From contig NC_033637.1 of NCBI RefSeq assembly GCF_001540865.1, positions 4,828,058 through 4,892,057 on the forward strand: DNA of 64,000 nucleotides, in the 5' to 3' direction. The position numbers were made by a program, and so were the translations under genes. The DNA is from Ananas comosus. Its lineage: Eukaryota > Streptophyta > Magnoliopsida > Poales > Bromeliaceae. Every line of letters begins with the position of its first letter. Within the stretch, counting starts at the first letter, position 1. The notes beneath the pieces are model-generated. The model had not been told where the DNA came from, did no database searches, and saw only the letters and a program-made list of their open reading frames with translations. Positions 1 to 11,149 of this stretch are shown here, one piece after another.

Positions 1-445
1 CGACGATCAGCTCCGTTAGGCTTGATCTACACTATTGAAAGTATTTAGAAACTAAATTTCATAATTTTTCGATATTATTTATCTATCAAACAAATAGTCT
101 AAAATTATACGGCTGAAAATAAAAATCTCATGAAAAATGATGATAAAAGATTTAAATTCAAGATAAGATATACTGATCTTACTCTAAATAATGAAAAGAA
201 TTTTCTATAAAATTTTCATCGCATTTGGATTGTTTTACACCGTTAAACTCACAAACACACCACATCAACCATCAAAATTATCAATTTTGAGATCTTTTGA
301 TCACTAGTCAAATGATGTCGAAAAAATCTGAAATTTAGTTTCCAAATACTTTCAATAGTGTAGATCAAGTCTAACGGAGCAGATTGTCGATTTAGAAGCC
401 GCATTATCAAAACAACTTGGTAGCACGGAGCGCTCCGTGCTACCG
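1..445. mobile_element. Palindrome-tipped MITE, left end outside the window
   Basis: Bases 1-62 and about 325-390 are imperfect inverted repeats of each other, sharing the motif TTGATCTACACTATTGAAAG. The right side ends in a perfect 26-bp palindrome at 419-444 with arm GGTAGCACGGAGC. The central part is AT-rich and non-coding. Beyond the palindrome lies GTAGCCGGACTC, the reverse complement of the outer end of the copy at 13,236. The left tip is cut by the window edge. This is a non-autonomous DNA transposon; the superfamily is not determined. Confidence 0.7.
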
Positions 446-689
446 GTAGCATAGTAGCCGGACTCGATATATAATTTGATATTTATTAGATATATAGTTT
501 GACATATATCTATTAGATATATGACAGTTGGGTCACATCAAAATGCGTTACACGATATATAATTTGATATCTATTAGATATATAGTTTGACATATATCTA
601 TTAGATATATGACAGTTGGGTCACATCAAAATGCGTTACATATATAATTTGAGAGGTGAGTCGTATCAAAAGCCATGAGAGTGATATGT

Positions 690-826
690 GTTCATACGCT
701 ACCCACTTCATTTATTTCATTTAGAAATAAACTTGGTTAGAAATGTGAATCAACTAGGATTCGAAGTCGGGTCTCGGGTATCAACCACCAAACCCTTTGT
801 CACTTGCTCTAGGGACGGGCGGTACA
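690..826 (-). mobile_element. tRNA-derived SINE copy
   Basis: Read on the minus strand it has a box A-like GTGACAAAGGGTTTGGTGG, a box B-like TTCGAATCCTAGTTGATTC, and the family's 3' part with TTTATTTCTAAATGAAATAA. It is homologous to the copy at 3,044, which has a perfect target-site duplication. No clear A-tail or target duplication remains here. Confidence 0.65.
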
Positions 827-1794
827 ATCTATTACTGTATTAAATATATAATTTGAGAGTTGAGTCACATCAAAAATCATGCGAGTGACATGTGTCCTCC
901 TCTCTTTGCCTCTACACTTCAACAATATATATTGCATGCACTCGGTCTACGAAAATATCATATACACCAAATCTATTTTTTAATTATTAATATTTTAAAA
1001 TCTATAAGATATTTAATTTGATAGCTATTAGATATATAATTTGACATATATCTATTAAATATATAATTTGAGAGTTTGGTCACATCAAAAGCCATGAGAG
1101 TGACATATGTCATCCTCTCTTTGCCTTCTTCACTTTAACAATAAATATTGAATGCACATGGTCTATGAAATTATCATACACACCAAATCTATTTTTTAAT
1201 ATAATTTGAGAGTTGATTCACATTAAAAACCATGCGAGTGACATGTGTCCTTCTCTCTTTGCCTCTTCACTTCAACAATATATATTGCATGTACTTGGTT
1301 TACGAAAATATCATATACACAAAATCTATTTTTTAATTATTAATATTTTAAAATCTATAAGATATATAATTTGATATCTATTATCTATTAAATATATAAT
1401 TTGAGAGTTGGGTCACATCAAAAGTCATGAGAGTGACATGTGTCCTCCTCTCTTTGCCTTCTTCACTTTAACAATATATATTGCGTGCACCCGGTCTATG
1501 AAAATATACACCAAATCTATTTTTTAATTATTAAATTTTAAAATCTGTAAGATATATAATCTATCTATTAGATATCTTCTATAGATAGATATATAATTTG
1601 AGAGTCGGGTCACATCAAAAGTGATGATAGTGACATGTGTCCTCCTTTCTTTGCCTTCTTCACTTTAACAATATATATTGCATGCACCCGATCTATGAAA
1701 ATATTATATACACCAAATCTCTTTTTTAATTATTAAATTTTAAAATCTATAATATATATAATCTATCTATTAGATATATAATATATATAATCGA

Positions 1795-2045
1795 GTTGGA
1801 CTGGGCTACTATTAGTAGCAAAATCTCATTGTTGCTACCAATTTTTTAGCCTTTGGATCAACTCTTTTCATTATTTCTAACCATTAGATTAATTACTATA
1901 ACCCAGTGGGGACCACTCAACCCTAGGGGGACCACTCAACTCTAACTAACTAATATCATCCTGACCCTACAATTTTTCATCCAAGGGTTAAAAATTTGAT
2001 AGCAAAAAGAGCGTTTTACTATTAATAGTATTCCAAGGTAATTCT
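1795..2045. mobile_element. MITE with short palindromic tips (ACTATTAATAGT family)
   Basis: The ends GGGCTACTATTAGTAG and TTTTACTATTAATAGTATTC are palindromic and mutually inverted. The interior (CCCAGTGGGGACCACTCAAC and a run containing AGGGTTAAAAATTTGATAGC) is the inverted counterpart of 12,338-12,565. It is inserted in the tandem array and is non-coding. Confidence 0.6.
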
Positions 2046-2942
2046 ATATAATCTATCTATTAGATATATAATTTGAGAGTTGGGTCACATCGAAAACCAT
2101 GGGAGTAGGAGTGACATGTGTCCTCCTATTTTTACCTTCTCCATTTCAACAATGTATATTACATGCATCCGATCTACAAAAATATCATATACATCATGTC
2201 TATTTTTTAATTATTAATATTTTAAAATCTATAAGATATATAATTTAACAATTTGGCAATTCTATCACTTCACAAAAATCGTTAATGCTAATTATCATAT
2301 ATTTTATCAATTGTCTAATATATTTTTGCTGTATATAAAATATTGGTATATACGAGATGCAAGCAAAGATTTTTTTTTTTTTAAAAAATTATTAATGCAC
2401 TCTCTTAAATATTCTCTACACTTAATTAGTTTATATAAAAACAAACACAATATAGTTTAAAGCTTTGATGGAGATTTTAAAATTTAATTCAGTAAATATA
2501 TTTAATTTATTAAACTTTGTAATTAAGATATATTAAATTAAATTTTGATATTAAATATTAATTCTTTAATATAAGTTGTGGTGTATAGTGTGCTAATATA
2601 TAACAGGTATATATAATATTTTTTTTTCAACAGGTGTTAATATTCACCAGATATATATTATATATATAATAATTTAGAATAAGTCCTTCGATTTGAACTT
2701 TTCAATTAAAAACTTTATTTATAAAATAACTACTAAAACTACTATATTTGATCAAAATTTTAAGTGAACTTTTTAGAATTATTTAACTCAATAAATACTG
2801 AAAGTTAAAATAATATTAATAAAAAATAATTTTTATAATGCATAAAAGATTACATGATTTTTTTTTTTTGCATTTTTTATTATTGTTTATTAATTTTAAA
2901 ATTTTAATAATTATATATATTGATTGACTAGAATACTATCGA

Positions 2943-2971
2943 CCCGCCGCGAAGTGCGGGACCTCCACTAG
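2943..2971 (+). mobile_element. Helitron 3' terminus
   Basis: A GC-rich hairpin (stem CCCGC at 2,943-2,947 with GCGGG at 2,956-2,960) is followed 8 bp later by CTAG and then a host T. This is the classic Helitron 3' end: subterminal hairpin, CTRR, and insertion before T. The 5' TC end was not located. The AT-rich array upstream is a plausible body, in which case the element is non-autonomous. Confidence 0.6.
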
Positions 2972-3024
2972 TGTATTAAAATTTAGTCAGCTAAATTGGA
3001 TAGTAAAACTTTGTATACTAAAAA

Positions 3025-3219
3025 TAAAAATAAAATAAATTTACCGACCGTCCCTAGAGCAAGTGGCAAAGGCTTGGTGGTTGGTACCCGAGATCCAAGT
3101 TCGAATCCTAGTTGATTCACATTTCCAGCTAAGTTTATTTCTAAATGAAATAAAACGAAGCGGATAGTATGCTATCTATCTCTCAAAAAATAAAAATAAA
3201 TAAAAATAAAATAAATTTA
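3025..3219 (+). mobile_element. tRNA-derived SINE with 19-bp target-site duplication
   Basis: The body runs from 3,044 (CCGACCGTCCCTAGAGC) to an A-rich tail near 3,200. An internal RNA polymerase III promoter is recognisable: box A-like AGTGGCAAAGGCTTGGTGG and box B-like AAGTTCGAATCCTAG. A perfect 19-bp direct repeat, TAAAAATAAAATAAATTTA, flanks it at 3,025-3,043 and 3,201-3,219. This is the reference copy for the other family members in the window. Confidence 0.85.
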
Positions 3220-3249
3220 TCTGAATATATATATCAAGCAACTAAAATT

Positions 3250-3312
3250 TGAATTTGGGACCTTGAATACCAAACCATCAAATCTTTTGCCCATTGTGCT
3301 AGAGATGCTCAG
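3250..3312 (-). mobile_element. SINE 5' fragment
   Basis: Degenerate antisense match to the first 60 bp of the SINE family (TTGGGACCTTGAATACCAAAC, then CTTTTGCCCATTGTGCTAGAG). It directly follows the intact copy in the opposite direction and is truncated. Confidence 0.5.
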
Positions 3313-3567
3313 TTATGAATTTGGGTTCTGCATGCATGGGAGGATTTTGGATAGAACTGTAGCTAATCAAGCTCTCAAATCTCAGGAAAAATTTAAAAAA
3401 AAAAATTATCAGGAGGGGATAAGGTGTTATTATTTACTAGAATCTGGTCCAAAGTTTAAATATTTGACCAAATTTTGTTTGTGTACTCCCTGTTTGACTA
3501 AGACCGTAGAACTTGATCTATATCTAAGCTAAAATTGAGGGCACTAGAATATATACTACGTACGCGG

Positions 3568-6456
3568 TGTTAGAACAAATACCGCAACGAAAATCTAATT
3601 GTGATTTAAATCTAACTAAATATTATTATGAAAATAAATAAATACAAACTTACAGATAAACGCAAATCCAAATAAATATTTAATTGATCCGGAAGCGTGC
3701 GAGGCACTGCCCTAAGGCGTATTCCCGTCCTTACGTGCAGGATTAATCGGAAACACCGCCCCAAGGTACGACCGGAATTCCTCCTACTGCGAGCACGATC
3801 GTGAGGGAGGTTGACGGAGACTCTTTCAACACCCAGCGATAAAAACGATCAAATGGAGTGGATGAGATTAATAAAGGAAAAATTAAAATTAATTCTTGAG
3901 AAAACTATTCTGTCAGTCAAAAGCTCTCTTGCCTCCCTTTTTTTCCCAACTGGGAGAGCTACAGTCGCACTTTATCATATATGTGATGACATAATTAGAA
4001 CGTTGGAGGTCCAACGTTCTTCTCGAAACGTCCGCGCGTCGGACGCGCGAACGTGCGAGTGGAGTGCGCAGAGAGCCGGTGCGCACGATGCGCAAAACAA
4101 AACGTCTGCAAAAATCTTCGGTTAATAATTTAAAAACATAATAAATTAAATAATAAATAAATTAAATAAATAAAAGAATAATAAAAGTAATTGAGAAATT
4201 ATTGAATTTTCTCCAACAAACCCCCACAAAATTCAAAATTTCGAAATAAGAATTAAATACAAAATAAATCACCGGGTGTTTATACTATGCAATAGGCGAG
4301 GTGTCTTTAAGAGACTTAACCCCACTTAGTGTAAATAGTTTTCATCAGAAGGAATCGGAGTGAACCAGGTCTTGAACTACGTTCCTTTGTCCCTGACTTC
4401 AACTATCACACACACAGAACAGAATTCTCCGTCGCGGGTCTGTGCGTTAATGGCCATGCACAGTACCTTGATTTTTCATAAGAGCTTCTATGGACAGCCC
4501 ATTCACATAGCCGCGGCCACATACGGATACTCTTATATAGGTGGTTTCCTCCAGGGATGTGTGTAGAGTCACATCTCGCGAAAATTATCGCCTTGGATCC
4601 CATTAAGAGCTCTCAGCTCAACCTAATCCACTACACAGAGCACTACTCACCATAGGGATGGGATTGGAGCTAAAGCTCCTATATAAAAACTGTAGAAAGT
4701 GCTCTTTGGCCAACCTGACAGCTTGTTTTTACCACATTGAACCTTCTTCAAGGGATCTCCTATCACAAAGGTTGGGTTCCCACTGCAGGAAGGCCCATTA
4801 TGGGCAAGTCCCATCCCCCTCGATGATAGTAGGACCATAGTCCTCTTCAGGCCTTTCATCAAGTAATCTGCAAAATTCTGATCAGATAGATAAAACTCAA
4901 AGAGATAATATTATGAGAGGTTAGCCATCTAACAAATTTCTATTTCAATTTAATATATTTGTTAACTTTAGAATTTATCGATTTCATTTACAAGTTAAAC
5001 ACAAAGATAAACAAAATGAAAACATAAGAGCAATTATAATATCAAAATTTATCAAATTGACAAAAATGCTCCCCCCACAATTTCTGAGATACACTAAAAT
5101 TTAAAATTATGAAATTTAATCATGTTAAATAGAGTTTGATTCAACAACAAATAGATACTCTAAACAATTTAAAAATTGAATTTCAATTAGATAATTTTGT
5201 GCAAATAACATATGCAATTAAATAATATCTATGCAGCAATATGCAAGCAAAATCGCTGGGCACCAATTTGAAAATGCACCAACATGAGCTCACCTATCAA
5301 CATGTTCTATGGAAAACATAGCATAGCATAGGTAACATCTAGCTTTCATTTGGATTTCACAATTACCAAAAATTATAAAATTTACCTTTCAATGTGGCAA
5401 AAAAGAATTCAGTACAAAATACCTTTTTAGGAGTATATACTGTAGCAATCTTCTTTTTTTCTTTTTTTTTTTAAAAATAATCTGTACAATGTCATTGTGG
5501 AAAACAAAGTAAAATGGATTTTACCTGATCATATCAAAAAATTCGCACACTAAAAATTTTTTTACTGTAGCAAAATTGTTTAAAAAATTAATTTTGCTGT
5601 AGCACAAATAGTAGACATGAAATAAAATGCAAACGGATTATATGCAATTAATTTTTAAAAATGCTAATCCTGATTAATTTAACTTTGTATGTCAATCATA
5701 CAAATAAGTTATCAAACAAAATATATGCAAAATATATATGTATATATTTTAATGGATTAGCACCGTCAAATTTAATCACAATCAGATAGGGAACTACGCC
5801 TTAGATTGTTAGAACAAATACCGCAACGAAAATCTAATTGTGATTTAAATCTAACTAAATATTATTATGAAAATAAATAAATACAAACTTACAGATAAAC
5901 GCAAATCCAAATAAATATTTAATTGATCCGGAAGCGTGCGAGGCACTGCCCTAAGGCGTATTCCCGTCCTTACGTGCAGGATTAATCGGAAACACCGCCC
6001 CAAGGTACGACCGGAATTCCTCCTACTGCGAGCACGATCGTGAGGGAGGTTGACGGAGACTCTTTCAACACCCAGCGATAAAAACGATCAAATGGAGTGG
6101 ATGAGATTAATAAAGGAAAAATTAAAATTAATTCTTGAGAAAACTATTCTGTTAGTCAAAAGCTCTCTTGCCTCCCTTTTTTTCCAACTGGGAGAGCTAC
6201 AGTCGCACTTTATCATATATGTGATGACAAAATTAGAACGTTGGAGGTCCAACGTTCTTCTCGAAACGTCCGCGCGTCGGACGCGCGAACGTGCGAGTGG
6301 AGTGCGCAGAGAGCCGGTGCGCACGATGCGCAAAACAAAACGTCTGCAAAAATCTTCGGTTAATAATTTAAAAACATAATAAATTAAATAATAAATAAAT
6401 TAAATAAATAAAAGAATAATAAAAGTAATAGAGAAATTATTGAATTTTCTCCAACA
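3568..6456 (-). mobile_element. Non-autonomous LTR retrotransposon (minus orientation)
   Basis: Two direct LTRs of about 650 bp lie at 3,568-4,218 and 5,807-6,456, flanked by the 5-bp target duplication CGCGG at 3,563-3,567 and 6,457-6,461. The LTRs differ at about four positions by eye, so the insertion is recent. On the minus strand the LTR reads TGTTGGAGAAAATTC ... TTCTAACA, and a purine-rich tract with GTGGGGG sits next to the LTR at 4,219-4,232, which gives the orientation. The 1.59-kb interior has no gag or pol domain that I recognise. A minus-strand open frame at 4,647-4,862 (ending near residues SGWPKSTFY) may be a decayed coding remnant. No initiator-Met primer site was seen. Confidence 0.85.
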
Positions 6457-6461
6457 CGCGG

Positions 6462-6949
6462 TTCAAAGTTCATGACCCCTTGCACAAGCTGCTGCTGCTT
6501 TTTCTACTAGTTTCGTTAAACACATTATTGCCTTTGACTTTCCACAAAGCCATTTTTCAACAAATTTACACACAGTTCTAATGGCCTTATATATACACAA
6601 TTATTATCTTTATAAACAGTGTTTAAAATGGTAGCCATGCCCCATGGAGGACTTAAAAAAAGCTATCCCTTTCTTATAATATGTTTCATGCAGTAAATAT
6701 ATATATATCTTTGTGTTTTGTAAAAAAAAATCAGTGAAGAAACTCTCCTCTAGGTGTTACAATAATTACAAAAATAAAACAAAAAACATGAAAAGACAAA
6801 AACAGGGTTAAAGCGATAACACTGAGTAGAATTAGATCCTCGATCAAGGAAAAGGTCGCATATTTACTAGCTTATAATGAAGAGTAATGCTAAACATGCA
6901 GATAAATTTTATAATATTTTACAAACTAATATATGTGGCAGTTAGATTT
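6462..6949. other. Intergenic, nothing recognised
   Basis: AT-rich sequence with a short TA run near 6,697 and an A run near 6,722. No gene, terminal repeat or RNA feature was identified. Confidence 0.5.
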
Positions 6950-7525
6950 GGCAAATGGACGGATTGGATAACCGTAAGCGGGTCATTGTACCTACGGGTT
7001 ACTTGGGCATAGGTAAAATTTACCCACAAATTTTTGGGTAGTCAACATTTTTACCCATACCCACCCGCTCGTGGGCAGGTGGGTATGCGGGTTACCCGAA
7101 ATTTTTTTTTCTTTTATATATATTTTTTAAATACAAAATATATATATAAAAAAATTTTAAAAACGTACCATAACTCATTATTTAAAATATTATAACATAC
7201 AATAAAACTATTTTCAAAGTCTTAAAATAAAAATATTTCATAATATAAAAGACACGCGATAAAAAAATTAGAGTTATGATTTTTAGAATCGATAAATAAA
7301 AATATATACATTTTTTAATTAAGAAATCATATTATATATTAAAAAAATATATGTGCGGGTGCCCGTGGGTACCTGCGGGTTACCCAAAATGTCCACAGCT
7401 TAATAGATACCCACCCATTTTATCCGCAATTTTTTGGGTTGAAAAAGTTGGTACCCATACCCGCAAATTTGCGGGTAACCCACGAGCACCCGCGGGTATG
7501 AGTCGAGATTGCCGGGTCTACTAGC
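6950..7525. repeat. Inverted-repeat element rich in GCGGGT/ACCCGC
   Basis: Two arms (about 6,960-7,105 and 7,352-7,520) carry many GCGGGTTACCC and TACCCATACCCGC motifs in opposite orientation around an AT-rich core. Related motifs appear at 36,040-36,085. It is non-coding and is most likely a MITE-type element; its exact ends and target duplication were not resolved. Confidence 0.5.
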
Positions 7526-7949
7526 GGTATTTGTATAGATCTGATACCTTTTTGAGATAAATTTGAAAAGATTTGGTATCTTTCGAAGGTGTAATTATGA
7601 AATTCAGATTTAATACTTTACCAAAATAAGATAATCATAAAATTTCAAATAAAAAATACTGGAAAAACATGGAGACGCCACATGTATCTAAGAAACCGTC
7701 AATTTATATATTTGTAAGAAAAAGAGAATTTTATCGGAAAATATTTGAATAGTTTGTGGATTTGGAAAGATTATACCGTTCCGTTAGGGTGGCAAATCCA
7801 AGTCTCGCGTTGTTCGCAGAGCCACGCTCGTTCGTGCTATCCGAAAAGTGAACTCAGATGAAGTGTGATCGGGTCTCTTGGGGCGGCGGGCATGTGAGTG
7901 GGGCTGTTAGGTATGTATGCGACGGGATCGTGGTGTGTGGTAGTGGGGG

Positions 7950-8495
7950 GCCGAACACGAGCTGAATTTTCAGCTCGTTAATTGAACGACCGAACATCGA
8001 GCTGCGGATTACCTCGCTCGGTGTTCGTGCTCGATAACAGCTCGAATACATATATTTTATATTATATAATTTATTAATTTATATTTTATATATAAATAAT
8101 ATAATTAATATGTATATATTTTTTATTTAAATTTTAGAAAAATAAAAATATAAATGCAGTTTAATTATAAAAAAACTCATTTATATGTAAATGTTTCAAC
8201 ATTAAATCAAAATCTAATGGATAAATTTTATAAATTTATTTTTATATATATTTAATCTAATTCTTTTTAATTTATTGTTCTGTTGGCACTCGTGAGCCAC
8301 TCCGTGTTCGGCTCGATAATAAACAGCCGAACACGATTAAAAATCGGCTCGATACTTTAACGAGCCAGCTCGTGTTCGGCTCGTTTAATAAACGAGCCGA
8401 ATATGAGCCGACCCCAGCTCGCTGATTAAACGAGCCGAACACGAGCTGACCCCAGCTCGCTCGTGTTCGGCTCGTTTACACCCCTATTTCCGATA
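7950..8495. repeat. hAT-type MITE-like element with GCTCGTGTTCGGCTCG repeats
   Basis: Inverted and direct copies of ACGAGCCGAACACGAGCT crowd both sides of an AT-rich core. The right end, read on the minus strand, begins AGGGGTGTAAACGAGCC, a terminus often seen in plant hAT-derived elements. The left terminus is less clear. Non-coding. Confidence 0.5.
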
Positions 8496-10661
8496 TGTAG
8501 TCATGAAATTCAGATTTAGTACTTTAATGAGATAAGATAATCATAAAATTCAAAAAAAAAAGTATTGAAAAAATATGGAGGAGCCACGTGTATCTAAGAA
8601 ACCACCAATTTATATATTTGCATGTACGTGGATTTGTAAAGATTTGATACATTTCCGAAGTATAATTATAAAATCCAAATTTGATACTTTATCGAGATAA
8701 GATAACCATGAAATTCAAAATATAAAATACCTAAGAAACCGCCAATTTATATATTTGTATGGACAAGATGTGTACAACTCACCTCCCTAGCTACAATATT
8801 GCAATCAAATAACTACAATGATTCACTCCAAACCAAAAGATGGAAGAAGCGAATCGCCACATTACTGTTATATCATTTCTATATTATTATTCGTTTCTTT
8901 TCTCTCTCTTTTCCCCCGTTCCTCATTTAACTTCTTTGTCTTGTCCTCTAAAAAAAGAAAAAAAAAATTGTCGCAGGAAAACGAACATGCGATTAGCAGT
9001 ATATGATTCACAGATCTTCATATTTCCATCACATGTTAGGGAGCTTAAACTTCGATCACTTGTGTTCTTCAATTCCTGCAAGAAATTAAATACATGCATT
9101 AATTTCATAAGTTACTAGAGTAAATATAATTCTGTAATCTCTTATTGGGAAAAAAAAAAAAAAAAAAAACTAAATATCTCGCAAAGTCGGCGTAAAATAA
9201 TTGAAGCAAAAATCGTTGAGAGAGAATAAAACAGAATNGAGCTTAAACTTCGATCACTTGTGTTCTTCAATTCCTGCAAGAAATTAAATACATGCATTAA
9301 TTTCATAAGTTACTAGAGTAAATATAATTCTGTAATCTCTTATTGGGAAAAAAAAAAAAAAAAAAAACTAAATATCTCGCAAAGTCGGCGTAAAATAATT
9401 GAAGCAAAAATCGTTGAGAGAGAATAAAACAGAATGTCTGATTTCTTATAAAAGAAATCATCTATAATAATTTTTTTAAAGTAAAATATGTAAAACTAAT
9501 TACGTTAATTATGGATCATTTTGAATTTGTTGGGTCTAATCTTTCAAAATTTTAATTTTATTATCCAACTTTTCAATTTTTTGATTTGAGTTAGTCAACG
9601 ATAGTTTGACTTTTAAACTTTAAGCTAACTATTTCTCTTTATAAATTTATAGTTGCTGGAATTCCGTAAAGTTAATTAATCAAATCTGTAAAGATAAACG
9701 ATGCATTCATATTTTGAAATCGAAGTGCTGTTCAGTGACTTAAATCAAACAAATTAAAAGATTAAATAGTAAAATCAAATTTTTAAAAAGTTTGTTAGTT
9801 TAGTCAAAATAGCAGTCTATAGTTCAAAAAAGTTCTGCACATTATACCATTTTACAATTAAAATTTCACTATTTTGGGATAGAGTGCGTGGGCTGTCATG
9901 GAATTCGTAGTCTAATCTGAAATTAGAAAAACCATCTATTTTCAAAAGTTTAAGCTATCATAGATGAGCGTTTTTAATATGGTTAATTTTATACAGATCC
10001 CTGTAAATATAGTAAATTGTAAATATATTCTTACAAACTTCAACTTTCATATATTGTTTCTATAAAAATCCTAATATTTTCAAATATGTCTCTCTGATTT
10101 ATTACCATTAAAGTACTATTTATTTTATAAGTAAAATGACCTTTTTGCCATCATAGATATGTTCCTTCAAAAGTCCTAACTGTTAATTGAATAGGAATAA
10201 AAAAAGTTAATTCACCTCATTCGTATTTTATTATAATTAGTTAACTAATTTTTTCTAACAAATCCTAACGGTAGGAACAAATTTAAAAACATCAGAATTT
10301 TGTAAAGACAATACATGAAAATTAAACTTTATAGAAATATATTTATAATTCACTATGTTTGCAAACATTTACATAAAATTAACCCTTTTAATATTTATAC
10401 TTAACACTAATCCCTCACAAAGGAAAATTTAAAGTATTACTAGGAGTCGGTCCAATTTGAATTTAAGACCTCAAACTAGCAGTTCGATAAAAATGTGAAA
10501 TAATTAATATTCTCTAAAACTTAAGCTATCTCTCACGAGAAAAAATTGAATACATATAAATAAAAGTCTGACGCAACTCGAACTCGGTACAATTTAATAA
10601 CACAATTAAACGAAAAAGAAAGAAAAAAAAAGAGAGAGTATATATAGTAAAGTGTCGACCT
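8496..10661. other. Intergenic, apart from a contig-overlap duplication
   Basis: AT-rich, with no gene recognised. Open frames near 8,818-9,118 lie in low-complexity pyrimidine and A tracts and have no recognisable domain. The only structured item is the duplicated block around the N at 9,238, listed separately. Confidence 0.5.
9041..9435. other. Unmerged contig overlap across a single N
   Basis: Bases 9,041-9,237 and 9,239-9,435 are identical 197-bp blocks, including an A run of about 20, separated only by N at 9,238. Perfect identity including the homopolymer, with an N exactly between the copies, points to two contig ends that overlap but were joined without merging. The duplication is therefore not biological. 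Confidence 0.9.
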
Positions 10662-10976
10662 TTAAACCTCCTTGTGAGGCATCTTGGAGGGGGAGATGAT
10701 TCCCCTCCCCCTCTCCGAGATGGTCGAGAAGATTCCGGCCAAGATGACCGCCACCAAGACCGGCATCAGCACGACTCCGATCACGAGCAACAGCGACCCT
10801 CCGATCACGAGCGTCAAAGAAGCCCCGAGCAGCAGCCCCGCCAACCCTGCCAGCGGCGGCGGTGTGCCGCCGTTCGACGCCTTGCGCTGGGGCCGGCGGA
10901 GGACGGCCGAGAGGAGGGCATAGAGATCGTCGATAGCCCGCGAGAGATCGTCGTCGTCGTCGTCGTAGCGTCTCAT
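10662..10976 (-). CDS. Small two-helix membrane protein, unknown function (104 aa)
   Basis: Single-exon frame of 104 codons. Residues 1-10 start MRRYDDDDDD, a very acidic patch followed by an amphipathic stretch (LSRAIDDLYALLSAVL) and a basic RRPQRK. Residues 41-90 are almost entirely hydrophobic or small (LAGLLLGASLTLVIGGSLLL, then VLMPVLVAVILAGIF), enough for two membrane helices in a tight hairpin. The tail is basic and polar. GC content is far above the flanks, which supports real coding. The ATG is the first in frame, and a TATA box lies 165 bp upstream. I do not recognise the family. The glycine-rich helix pair recalls oleosin-like hairpins, but there is no proline knot, so I do not assign it. 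Confidence 0.7.
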   Translation of the reverse strand: MRRYDDDDDDLSRAIDDLYALLSAVLRRPQRKASNGGTPPPLAGLAGLLLGASLTLVIGGSLLLVIGVVLMPVLVAVILAGIFSTISERGRGIISPSKMPHKEV

Positions 10977-11140
10977 CTTTCTTTATTCTTAGGAAAAAAA
11001 TTGTTGTAAAACTTAAATGGTATTACAAGTGTGGGGATTATGAATGAAATTCTCTCCACTAATTTTTTGTTTGTGTAAGGAAGAGATGAGGTGAGGTGTT
11101 TGCTTCAGGTTCGTGAGGAAAGTGTGTGTGTGTGTGTGAT

Positions 11141-11147
11141 ATTTATA
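11141..11147 (-). promoter_or_regulatory. TATA box of the small membrane-protein gene
   Basis: On the minus strand GTGTATAAATATCAC contains TATAAAT 165 bp upstream of the ATG at 10,976. A start about 30 bp downstream would give a 5' leader of roughly 135 nt. A CA/TG microsatellite (11,122-11,138) lies between them. No other core element is certain. Confidence 0.55.
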
Positions 11148-11149
11148 CA

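Larger units (their letters stand above)
483..2270. repeat. AT-rich tandem array, period about 190 bp
   Basis: About seven degenerate units begin near 641, 845, 1,050, 1,200, 1,392, 1,588 and 2,060. Each carries a variant of TATATAATTTGAGAGTTGGG followed by TCACATCAAAAGCCATGAGAGTGACATG or close relatives, a pyrimidine-rich tract, and a run resembling CCAAATCTATTTTTTAATTA. A shorter duplicated block with GACAGTTGGGTCACATC lies at 483-640. A SINE interrupts the first unit and a MITE interrupts the array near 1,795. No coding potential is seen. The array may be internal sequence of the Helitron whose 3' end is at 2,971 (inference). Confidence 0.7.

Noticed and set aside
483..2270. CRISPR-like spaced repeats
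   Set aside because: Repeats are long, degenerate and AT-rich in a plant nuclear context; there are no uniform spacers and no cas genes.
3811..6379. Duplicate frames of 104 and 109 codons starting with the same peptide
   Set aside because: They are the two LTR copies of one retrotransposon; LTRs are not coding here.
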